Positions 16,116-21,902 of a stretch of DNA of 21,902 nucleotides are shown here, piece after piece. Source of the stretch: CBFGTJ01 sp965651815 (GTDB lineage: Bacteria; Actinomycetota; Acidimicrobiia; Acidimicrobiales; Microtrichaceae). How positions within the stretch are numbered: the stretch's first letter is position 1; every line of letters begins with the position of its first letter. The position numbers and the translations under genes are program-made. The notes beneath the pieces were generated by a model. The model did not search any database. It was not told the DNA's origin and saw only the letters and a program-made list of their open reading frames with translations. The stretch lies in the NCBI GenBank assembly GCA_965651815.1, contig CBFGTJ010000030.1, positions 1 to 21,902 on the forward strand. The letters are read 5' to 3'.

Positions 16116-16523
16116 GTGAACGACTCCTCCATGCCCGACACGAGCCCGGAGGCGCTTCGCGAGCGGCTGACCCCCCAGCAGTACGAGGTCACCCAGCACG
16201 CCGGCACCGAGCCGCCCTTCACCGGCGCGTACCTGGACAACAAGGAGCCGGGCCTCTACCGCTGCGTCGTCTGTCACCTGCCGCTGTTCTCCTCCGACAC
16301 GAAGTACGAGTCGGGGTCGGGCTGGCCGTCCTTCTGGCAGGCGCTGGACCCCGACCACGTGCGGCTCCTCGAGGACCGCAGCCACGGCATGGTGCGCATC
16401 GAGGTGCGGTGCGCCCGCTGCGACGCCCACCTGGGCCACGTGTTCCCCGACGGCCCGCAGCCCACCGGCGAGCGCTACTGCATGAACTCGGCCGCGCTCG
16501 ACTTCGTGCCCGAGGATCGGTGA
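16116..16523 (+). CDS. msrB: Peptide-methionine (R)-S-oxide reductase
   Basis: The 135-residue enzyme should reduce methionine-R-sulfoxide in oxidised proteins. It carries the MsrB signature ESGSGWPSFW, two zinc-binding pairs (CVVC and CARC), HLGHVFPDGP, and the catalytic Cys122 in RYCMNSAALDF. The N-terminal LTPQQYEVTQHAGTEPPFTGAYLDNKEPGLYRC is standard. No signal peptide is seen, so it is probably cytosolic. I choose the GTG at 16116 because it lies 7 nt after a TACGAT -10; an ATG at 16131 would be an equally complete protein and cannot be excluded. Its stop overlaps the following lipoprotein gene by GTGA (16520-16523). It is divergent from the LAFTG wall-protein gene. Confidence 0.95.
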   Translation: MNDSSMPDTSPEALRERLTPQQYEVTQHAGTEPPFTGAYLDNKEPGLYRCVVCHLPLFSSDTKYESGSGWPSFWQALDPDHVRLLEDRSHGMVRIEVRCARCDAHLGHVFPDGPQPTGERYCMNSAALDFVPEDR

Positions 16524-17287
16524 GGTCGGGCCGCACCACCAGGGCGCTCGGTGCCGTGGTGGTGCTGTGCGCCTCGGCGCTGCTCGCCGGGTGCACGCCC
16601 GCCCAGTTCCAGGCGTGGTGGACGGCGAGGGGCAACCCGCCGCTGCAGGAGCCGGAGCTGTCCCGCTACGCCGAGGCGGCGACCCGCTACTGGGCGGAGG
16701 TCGCCCGCAAGCGCCGCTTCTCGTACTCGGTGCGGACCATCGACGCCGCGCTGGCCGCCCGCATGACCCCCTCCACGTGGCGCGCCGGCTGTCCGGTACC
16801 GCTGTCGGCGCTGCGCTACCTGCGCCTGTCCTACATGGACCCCGCCGGCGCGGAGCGGTCGGGCGAGATGGTCGTGCACGCCGACGCGGTCAGCCACACG
16901 GTGTTCGCGTTCAAGGTCATGTGGGACCACCGGTTCCCGATCACGCGCATGCGACTGGTGGACGACTACGGCGGCGATGACGACGCGTCGATGGCGGCGA
17001 ACAACACCTCGGCGTTCAACTGCCGCCGGGTGGCGGGCTCCTCGACGTGGTCGCAGCACTCCTACGGCCGCGCGATCGACATCAACCCGGTGCAGAACCC
17101 CTATGTGGCCGGCAGCACCGTGTCGCCGCCGGCCGGACGCTCCTACCTCGACCGGGGCGACGTCCGACCCGGCATGATCCGGCGCGGGGACCCGGTGCAC
17201 CGGGTGTTCACGCAGATGGGCTGGGGCTGGGGCGGCGACTGGAGCTCCTCGAAGGACTACCAGCACTTCTCGGCCAACGGCCGCTGA
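16520..17287 (+). CDS. Lipoprotein with M15-family D-Ala-D-Ala carboxypeptidase-like domain
   Basis: The 255-residue protein begins with a lipoprotein signal ending in LLAGC (Cys25). The C-terminal half is an M15 (VanY/M15C) zinc peptidase domain: SQHSYGRAIDI supplies His180 and Asp187, and DYQHFS supplies His249, completing the H-x6-D...H set. MWDHRFPITRMRLVDDYGGDDDASMAANNTSAFNCR upstream of it is also typical of M15_4 members. It probably trims peptidoglycan stem peptides on the outer face of the membrane. The GTG start overlaps the msrB stop as GTGA, so the two are co-translated although one product is cytosolic and the other exported. The gene ends 28 bases before the convergent AzlD stop. 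Confidence 0.85.
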   Translation: MRSGRTTRALGAVVVLCASALLAGCTPAQFQAWWTARGNPPLQEPELSRYAEAATRYWAEVARKRRFSYSVRTIDAALAARMTPSTWRAGCPVPLSALRYLRLSYMDPAGAERSGEMVVHADAVSHTVFAFKVMWDHRFPITRMRLVDDYGGDDDASMAANNTSAFNCRRVAGSSTWSQHSYGRAIDINPVQNPYVAGSTVSPPAGRSYLDRGDVRPGMIRRGDPVHRVFTQMGWGWGGDWSSSKDYQHFSANGR

Positions 17288-17315
17288 AGCCCTCGGGAGC
17301 CCCGCACCGCGTCGC

Positions 17316-17618
17316 TCAGGCGATCCAGCGGACCAGCGCGGTGACCACCGCGGCGCCGACGACCACGACGGCGAACGGGAGGCGGCGCCACACCGCCAGG
17401 CCGGCGAAGGCCAGTCCGGCGGCGCGGGCGTCGAGCACGACGCGCTGCGCGTCGCTGAAGGTCTGCACCGCGACGAGCGCGGCGAGCAGCGCGGGCGGGA
17501 GGAGACCGACGACGTCGACGGCACGGCCGCGCAGCCGGGCGGAGCCCAGCAGCACGACGCCCACCGCCTTCAGCGCGTAGGACACCGCCGCGAGGGTCAG
17601 GATCACCACCCAGCTCAC
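17316..17618 (-). CDS. azlD: AzlD family branched-chain amino acid transport subunit
   Basis: The 100-residue protein is a small four-helix membrane protein (VSWVVILTLAAVSYALKAVGVVLLG at the start, then LLPPALLAALVAVQTF, AAGLAFAGLAVW and FAVVVVGAAVVTALVRWI). It matches the length and layout of AzlD, the partner of AzlC in exporters or transporters of branched-chain amino acids and analogues. The GTG start at 17616-17618 overlaps the azlC stop by 4 nt (GTGA). It is the last gene of the aidB-like, RNase, azlC, azlD unit. Function is by family and pairing. Confidence 0.85.
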   Translation of the reverse strand: MSWVVILTLAAVSYALKAVGVVLLGSARLRGRAVDVVGLLPPALLAALVAVQTFSDAQRVVLDARAAGLAFAGLAVWRRLPFAVVVVGAAVVTALVRWIA

Positions 17619-18322
17619 GACCCGTCCTCCCCTTCGGGGGCCTCGCCCATCGCCGTCGTGCGGCGGTGGCTCCGCAGGGCCCCGGCGGGCACGATCGCGA
17701 GCGCACCCAGGAGGATCGGCACGCCGACCGGCACGAAGGGGATCGCGAGGACCGCGATCGCACCGGCGAGCAGCGCGGCGACCCGCCCGGGCAGGGTCCG
17801 CAGGTGGGGCGCCAACAGCGCGAGGAAGCAGGCCGGGAACGCGGCGTCGAGGCCGAACCGGTCGGTGTCGCCCAGCACGTCCCCACCCAGCGCGCCCAGC
17901 AGCGTGCCGAGGTTCCAGAACGCGAACACGCCCAGCCCGGCGGCGAGGAACCCGCGCCGCGCGCTGCGGGCGTCGGGTTGGGCGGCCGCGAGGCCGGCGG
18001 ACTCGTCGATGACGAGCTGCGACTGCACCAGGCGCGACCACAGGGGGCCGCGCACCGCACGACCCACGACCGGGCCGTAGAGGGTGTTGCGGGCAGCGAG
18101 GAGCACCGCGGCGCCGAGCGCGGCGAGCGCGCTGCCCCCGCTGCCCACGACGCCGACGGCGGCGAACTGCGACGCGCCGGTGAAGACCAGCAGCGACATC
18201 GTGCAGGCCTTCGCCACGGAGAGGCCCGCCGAGCGCGCGAGCACGCCGAAGGTGATCCCGACGAGCCCGACGGTCACCCCGATGAGGATGCCGGCGCGGA
18301 GGGGGTCGGTGCGCGACTCCAT
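17615..18322 (-). CDS. azlC: AzlC family branched-chain amino acid permease subunit
   Basis: The 235-residue integral membrane protein contains the AzlC hallmark GITFGVLARSAGLSVAKACTMSLLVFTGASQFAAVGV, followed by NTLYGPVV and the paired hydrophobic segments near the C-terminus (LLAGAIAVLAIPFVPVGVPILLGALAIV). With AzlD it would move branched-chain amino acids or analogues across the cytoplasmic membrane; the direction is usually export in studied cases. The ATG (18320-18322) shares one base with the stop of the RNase gene as TGATG, and its own stop overlaps azlD. Confidence 0.9.
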   Translation of the reverse strand: MESRTDPLRAGILIGVTVGLVGITFGVLARSAGLSVAKACTMSLLVFTGASQFAAVGVVGSGGSALAALGAAVLLAARNTLYGPVVGRAVRGPLWSRLVQSQLVIDESAGLAAAQPDARSARRGFLAAGLGVFAFWNLGTLLGALGGDVLGDTDRFGLDAAFPACFLALLAPHLRTLPGRVAALLAGAIAVLAIPFVPVGVPILLGALAIVPAGALRSHRRTTAMGEAPEGEDGS

Positions 18323-19737
18323 CAGTCGAGCCGCACCCGCTCTCCGAGCCGCGGCACGGCCGCGTCCCACCCGAGCCGCGACGCGACCGCGGCGGCGAGG
18401 GCCTCGCTGGGCGCCGCTTCGCCGTGCACCAGGTACACGACGTCGGGGCGGCGATCGGCGCTGGCGAGCCACTCGCACAGCTCGTCCCGGTCCGCGTGGA
18501 TCGACATCGACACCTCGGCCACCTCGGCGCGCACGGGCACGTCCCGGCCGAACATCCTGACGTGGGCGGCGCCGTCCACCAGGAGGCGTCCCCGGGTGCC
18601 GGCGGCCTGGAAGCCGACGAGCAGCACCGTGTTGCGCTCGTCGGGGAGGAGTCGTGCGAGGTGGTGCAGCACGCGGCCCCCGGTCGCCATGCCCGACGCG
18701 GACACGATGATCGCCGGCATCCCGAGGCGGGCCAGCGCGCGGGACTCGTCGACGTCGTGCACCTCGACGACCTGCCCGCTGTCGAAGGGGTCCGTGCGCG
18801 CGTCGAGCCGTGGGGAGATCTCGTGGTCGCCGCGTGCGATGGCGGCCCGGTAGACCGCGAGGGCGGCGAGCGCCATCGGCGAGTCGACGAACACGGGGAC
18901 CTCGGGCAGCTCACCGGCCGCGGCGAGCTCGCGGAGGTGGTGGAGCACGACCTCGGTGCGGTCGACCGCGAACGCGGGGACGACGACGGTGCCGCCGCGG
19001 GCGATGGTGCGCCGGACCACGTCCGCGAGGCGGGAGAGGGAGTCCCCGTCGTCGTGGAGGCGGTCCCCGTAGGTGGACTCGACGACCACCACGTCGGCGT
19101 CACCGATCGGCGCGGGTGGGCGCAGGATCGGGTGGTTCGGCCGGCCGAGGTCGCCGCTGAAGCAGACGGTGCGGCCGCCGTGCGGGCCGCGCAGGCGGAG
19201 GGTCACCGTGGCGGAGCCGAGGATGTGCCCTGCCGGTCGCAGCTCGACCTCGACGTCGTCGCCGACGGCGACCGTCTCGCCGTAGGCGACCTCGCGGAAC
19301 GCCTGCAGCGAGCGCCGCGCGTCGGCCTCGGTGTAGAGCGGCAGGGCGGGGTCGTGCTTCGAGTAGCCCTCGCGGTTGGCGTGGTCCGCTTCCTCCTCCT
19401 GGAGGCGGCCGCTGTCGGGCAGCACGATCCCGGCGAGCGAGGTGGTGCCCCGTGTGGCGAGCACCGGTCCGCGGAACCCGTCGCGCACCAGCGCGGGCAG
19501 GTAGCCCACGTGGTCGACGTGCGCGTGGGTGAGGACCACGGCGTCGATCGAGTCGGGCGGGACCGGGAAGGGCTCGCGGTTGCGGCGGCGCAGCGCCTTC
19601 TCGCCCTGGAACAGCCCGACGTCGACCAGCACGCGCGTCGTGGCGGTGTCGACGAGGAACCGGCTGCCCGTGACCGTCCGCGCCGCTCCGAGGAACGACA
19701 GGACCGGGATCGTGGGACGAGCCGGGACGGTGGTCAG
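18322..19737 (-). CDS. Metallo-beta-lactamase fold beta-CASP ribonuclease-like protein, apparent CTG start
   Basis: A 471-residue two-metal hydrolase of the beta-CASP group (RNA/DNA nucleases such as Ysh1/CPSF73-like). Motifs in order: FLGAARTVTGSRF, HAHVDH (71-76), AGHILGSA, FSGDLGRP, VVESTYGDR, VDSPMA, IVSASGMATGGRVLHHL and VHGEAAPSEAL. The conserved N-terminus LSFLGAARTVTG requires a start before residue 12 or so. The frame has no ATG, GTG or TTG there; the first GTG lies inside conserved sequence. A CTG at 19735-19737 overlaps the upstream stop as CTGA and follows GAGGGG by 5 nt, exactly like the RTGA couplings elsewhere in the window, so I annotate it as start. GTC or ATC starts are less likely alternatives. 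Confidence 0.85.
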   Translation of the reverse strand: MTTVPARPTIPVLSFLGAARTVTGSRFLVDTATTRVLVDVGLFQGEKALRRRNREPFPVPPDSIDAVVLTHAHVDHVGYLPALVRDGFRGPVLATRGTTSLAGIVLPDSGRLQEEEADHANREGYSKHDPALPLYTEADARRSLQAFREVAYGETVAVGDDVEVELRPAGHILGSATVTLRLRGPHGGRTVCFSGDLGRPNHPILRPPAPIGDADVVVVESTYGDRLHDDGDSLSRLADVVRRTIARGGTVVVPAFAVDRTEVVLHHLRELAAAGELPEVPVFVDSPMALAALAVYRAAIARGDHEISPRLDARTDPFDSGQVVEVHDVDESRALARLGMPAIIVSASGMATGGRVLHHLARLLPDERNTVLLVGFQAAGTRGRLLVDGAAHVRMFGRDVPVRAEVAEVSMSIHADRDELCEWLASADRRPDVVYLVHGEAAPSEALAAAVASRLGWDAAVPRLGERVRLD

Positions 19738-21380
19738 GCCGGCCCCTCGGGCCGGGCGCGGTCGATGATCGACCGCAGGTCGAGGCCCGTGGGCAGCTCG
19801 CCGAAGGCCCTGCCCGAGCCCTCGAAGCGCGACGCGCAGAACGCGTCGGCGACCGCGCTGGGCGCGTGCTGCACGAGCAGCGACCCCTGGAACACGAGGG
19901 CGAGCTGCTCGACCAGCGACCTGGCCCGGTGCTCGAGGTGCTCGAGGTCGGCCAGCTCGCCGCGGAGCCGCTCCGCCGCGGCGTCCAGCCGCGCGTCGGT
20001 GCCGAGGCCCAGGCCGACCTCGTCCCAGTACGCGTCGAGCGCCTCGGGCGCGCGTGCGATGGCGCGGAGCACGTCGAGGCAGATGACGTTGCCCGACCCC
20101 TCCCACACGCCGTTCAGCGGGCTCTGGCGGAACAGGCGCGGCAGGTCGGTCTCCTCGACGTAGCCCACGCCGCCCAGGCACTCCAGCGCCTCCGCCGCGT
20201 GCTGGGGAGCGCGCTTGCAGGTCCAGTACTTGACCACGGGGGTGAGCAACCGCTTGAGCAGCTGCTCGCGCTCGTCCGCGGGCTCCGCGTCGTAGGCGCG
20301 GGCCAGGCGCATCGCGGCGGCGGTCGCCGCCTCGGACTCGACCGCGAGGTCCGCGAGCACGTTCGCCATCAGCGGCTGGGAGTCGAGGACCGCGCCGAAG
20401 GCGGTTCGGTGGTGGGTGTGCCAGGCCGCCTGCGCGACCCCCTGGCGCATGATCGCGGTCGAGCCGAGGATGCAGTCGAGGCGGGTGTGGCCGACCATCT
20501 CGATGATCGTGCGGACGCCCCGGCCCTCCTCCCCGACGAGGATCCCCCACGTGTCGAGCATCTCGATCTCGCTCGACGCGTTGGAGCGGTCGCCCAGCTT
20601 GTCCTTGAGCCGCTGGATCCGGATGGGGTTGCGGGTGCCGTCGGGGCGCCACCGGGGCACGAGGAAGCAGCTCAGCCCGCCGGGGGCGACGGCCAGCATG
20701 AGGAACGCGTCCGACATCGGCGCGGAGCAGAACCACTTGTGACCGGTGAGGAGGTGCTCGCCGTCGGGGCCGGCGGGCGTCGCGGTGGTCGTGTTGGCGC
20801 GCACGTCCGAGCCGCCCTGCTTCTCGGTCATGGCCATGCCGAAGGTGACGCCCTCCTTGTCGGCCACGGGCCGGTTGGAGGGGTCGTATGTGCGGGAGCA
20901 GATGCGGGGCTCCCACTCCGCGGCGAGGTCCGGTCGGTGCCGCAGCGCGGGGACGACCGAGTAGGTCATCGAGATCGGGCACATGTGGCCGCCGTCGACC
21001 TGGTACCAGGTGATGACCTTCGCGGCGCGCACGACGTGCGCTCCGGGCCGGCCGTCGGCCCACGGCGCGGCGTGGAGGCCGTTGGCGACCGAGACCCGCA
21101 TCAGCTCGTGGTACGCGGGGTGGTAGTCGACGACGTCGAGGCGGTGCCCGTACCGGTCGTGGGTGCGCAGCTCGGGGACGTGGCGGTTCGCCTGGCGCCC
21201 CCAGTCCTGGGCCTCGGCGGTGCCGGCGAGCCGGCCCAGCCGGACCAGCTCGTCGAGGGCCCAGTCGCCGCCCTCGCGCTTGACCGCCTCGAGCAGCGCG
21301 AGGTCCGTGGAGAAGACGTCGTGCCCTTCGAGCGGCGGCGGCTGGTTGGTGACCTCGTGGGTCTCGAACGCGGTGGCCAT
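19734..21380 (-). CDS. aidB: AidB-like acyl-CoA dehydrogenase family flavoprotein
   Basis: The 548-residue protein matches Escherichia coli AidB (541 residues) along its length. Landmarks are THEVTNQPPPLEG at the N-terminus, LGTAEAQDWGRQAN, MAMTEKQGGSDVRANTT, GHKWFCSAPMSDAFL, RLKDKLGDRSNASSE, LGGVGYVEETDLPRLFRQ and NGVWEGSGN with the conserved Glu/Gly cluster. AidB is an FAD protein of the alkylation (Ada) response in enterobacteria that binds DNA; here there is no Ada neighbour, so the role may differ. The ATG (21378-21380) follows TAGCGT by 6 nt, suggesting a leaderless message. It heads an overlapping unit with the beta-CASP RNase and AzlCD. Confidence 0.92.
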   Translation of the reverse strand: MATAFETHEVTNQPPPLEGHDVFSTDLALLEAVKREGGDWALDELVRLGRLAGTAEAQDWGRQANRHVPELRTHDRYGHRLDVVDYHPAYHELMRVSVANGLHAAPWADGRPGAHVVRAAKVITWYQVDGGHMCPISMTYSVVPALRHRPDLAAEWEPRICSRTYDPSNRPVADKEGVTFGMAMTEKQGGSDVRANTTTATPAGPDGEHLLTGHKWFCSAPMSDAFLMLAVAPGGLSCFLVPRWRPDGTRNPIRIQRLKDKLGDRSNASSEIEMLDTWGILVGEEGRGVRTIIEMVGHTRLDCILGSTAIMRQGVAQAAWHTHHRTAFGAVLDSQPLMANVLADLAVESEAATAAAMRLARAYDAEPADEREQLLKRLLTPVVKYWTCKRAPQHAAEALECLGGVGYVEETDLPRLFRQSPLNGVWEGSGNVICLDVLRAIARAPEALDAYWDEVGLGLGTDARLDAAAERLRGELADLEHLEHRARSLVEQLALVFQGSLLVQHAPSAVADAFCASRFEGSGRAFGELPTGLDLRSIIDRARPEGPA

Positions 21381-21386
21381 GTCCCG

Positions 21387-21392
21387 ACGCTA
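21387..21392 (-). promoter_or_regulatory. -10 element (TAGCGT) 6 nt before the AidB-like ATG
   Basis: The minus strand reads CGGTAGCGTCGGGACATG. TAGCGT is followed by 6 nt and the ATG, with no ribosome binding site. It is nearly identical to the element before the acyl-CoA dehydrogenase at 15255. No recognisable -35 is present upstream, where a tandem repeat lies. Confidence 0.45.
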
Positions 21393-21413
21393 CCGAAGCG
21401 GGGCCCACCCCAT

Positions 21414-21447
21414 CCGGGCGCGACGAGGGCCCGGGCGCGACGAGGGC
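21414..21447. repeat. Two tandem copies of a 17-bp unit
   Basis: CCGGGCGCGACGAGGGC occurs twice in direct succession between the AidB-like promoter and the terminator hairpin. The second copy supplies part of the left arm of that hairpin, so the first copy could form a weaker alternative stem. Confidence 0.85.
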
Positions 21448-21471
21448 CCCGGTCAGCCGCCGGGGCCCTCG
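21441..21471 (-). terminator. Strong hairpin after the 42-codon gene
   Basis: CGAGGGCCCCGG (21441-21452) and CCGGGGCCCTCG (21460-21471) form a perfect 12-bp GC-rich stem with a 7-base loop. It starts 19 bases beyond the stop of the 42-codon gene on the minus strand and precedes the AidB-like promoter. No U-run. Probable terminator. Confidence 0.6.
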
Positions 21472-21490
21472 CCACTCGCCCTATCGGGGA

Positions 21491-21619
21491 TCAGATGATG
21501 CCGAGCGCCTTGAGGATGCTCAGGATCGTGCTGATGTCGCCCAGGCTGCAGCCCGAGCTGAACACCGCGAGCCCACCGAACATCGCCACCAGCGGGGCCT
21601 GTCGCTTCAGCTTCTGCAT
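21491..21619 (-). CDS. Small lipoprotein-like or membrane peptide, 42 residues, unknown
   Basis: A 42-codon gene whose product has a positively charged start (MQKLKRQAPLV), a short hydrophobic stretch (AMFGGLAVFSSGC) and, after Cys24, an amphipathic or hydrophobic tail (SLGDISTILSILKALGII). SSGC is only a partial lipobox, since the -3 residue is Ser, so lipidation is possible but not certain. The case for a real gene is good: GGAGGG lies 6 nt before the ATG, a perfect 12-bp hairpin follows the stop, and the flanking DNA is otherwise empty. I do not recognise a family. It could be a small lipoprotein, a toxin-like hydrophobic peptide or a signalling peptide. Confidence 0.65.
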   Translation of the reverse strand: MQKLKRQAPLVAMFGGLAVFSSGCSLGDISTILSILKALGII

Positions 21620-21819
21620 TTCATCCCTCCAGCCAACCGTGTGTTGGTCGGCGAAAGATAACATGAACCCGGCTCAGTGCAGTGACCCACGACACGCCGC
21701 CGCGGGCAGCCTGCTGGCAGTTGTGCCACATGACCGGTTCTACCGGGCGGCGCGGTGGGGAGCGGCTCGCCACACTCGTCGGAACGCCCTGAACCCCCCG
21801 ACCCGGGCGCCATCCGATC
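21620..21819. other. Intergenic region, locally AT-richer, probable divergent promoters
   Basis: This 200-base stretch separates the 42-codon gene (minus) from the partial gene at the right edge (plus). Around 21651-21664 (GCGAAAGATAACAT) it is clearly less GC-rich than the rest of the window. On the minus strand TATCTT (21655-21660) could be the -10 of the small gene; no good -35 is seen. No RNA gene was recognised. Confidence 0.4.
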
Positions 21820-21902
21820 ATGACCTCGACGACCCTCGTCGGGACCGGCGCGCGCGCCGCGGCGGTCCTGCCCCCGCGCGGCATGTTGCGCTCGCTGCGA
21901 GT
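21820..21902 (+). CDS. Start of an unidentified gene, cut by right window edge
   Basis: An open frame begins at ATG 21820 and stays open to the edge: MTSTTLVGTGARAAAVLPPR, then GMLRSLR. Codon third positions are almost all G or C, as in real genes here, and a gene in this position would explain the divergent intergenic region. Twenty-seven residues are too few to name a family. No ribosome binding site or 7-nt-spaced TANNNT is visible before the ATG, so the true start may differ. Confidence 0.4.
   Translation, partial: MTSTTLVGTGARAAAVLPPRGMLRSLR

Noticed and set aside
21621..21884. 87-codon minus-strand frame at the right end
   Set aside because: It shows no family motif, has atypical composition, and ends just before the well-marked 42-codon gene, covering that gene's ribosome binding site and likely promoter.

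Overview
The window is very GC-rich DNA with almost every third codon position G or C, many GTG starts and no tRNA, rRNA, CRISPR or insertion sequence that I could find. Several features point to an actinomycete: a MshC-type ligase (mycothiol pathway), an F420:NADPH oxidoreductase, Thr-rich wall-linker proteins, an LAxTG sorting signal of the class E sortase type, and promoters that look leaderless. The gene mix would suit Acidimicrobiia (Iamia-like) or a relative. That placement is inference, not proof.

Layout. Bases 1-5627 (minus strand) run from two CNNM/CorC-type CBS membrane proteins through a PIG-L deacetylase, an F420-dependent NADP reductase and MshC to a PlsC acyltransferase cut by the left edge. 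Bases 5728-6546 (plus) hold an orphan ABC ATPase that converges with glgX, the two genes sharing a CTAG at their stops. Bases 6543-10422 (minus) hold glgX, a SRPBCC protein and a secreted coiled-coil M23 peptidase. Bases 10536-14102 (minus) are a thiamine unit: promoter, TPP riboswitch, thiamine pyrophosphokinase, thiamine-binding lipoprotein and a two-domain permease, with each gene overlapping the next by 4 nt and no ATPase gene. An acyl-CoA dehydrogenase (14099-15247) and an LAFTG-anchored His/Lys-rich wall protein (15346-16026) follow.

Bases 16116-17287 (plus) carry msrB and a lipoprotein M15 peptidase, overlapping by 4 nt. Bases 17316-21380 (minus) are a four-gene overlapping unit: AidB-like acyl-CoA dehydrogenase, beta-CASP metallo-beta-lactamase RNase (apparently with a CTG start), AzlC and AzlD. 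The right end has a 42-codon lipoprotein-like gene with its own ribosome binding site and terminator hairpin, a gene-poor stretch of 200 bases, and the first 27 codons of a plus-strand gene running off the edge.

How it works together: this is mostly chromosomal housekeeping (envelope, redox cofactors, glycogen, vitamin uptake), tightly packed and translationally coupled. I see no convincing new multi-gene system. The points most worth following are the repeated TANNNT element placed 6-8 nt before start codons, the CTG start, the thiamine transporter without an ATPase, the 42-residue peptide gene and the repeat-rich LAFTG protein.
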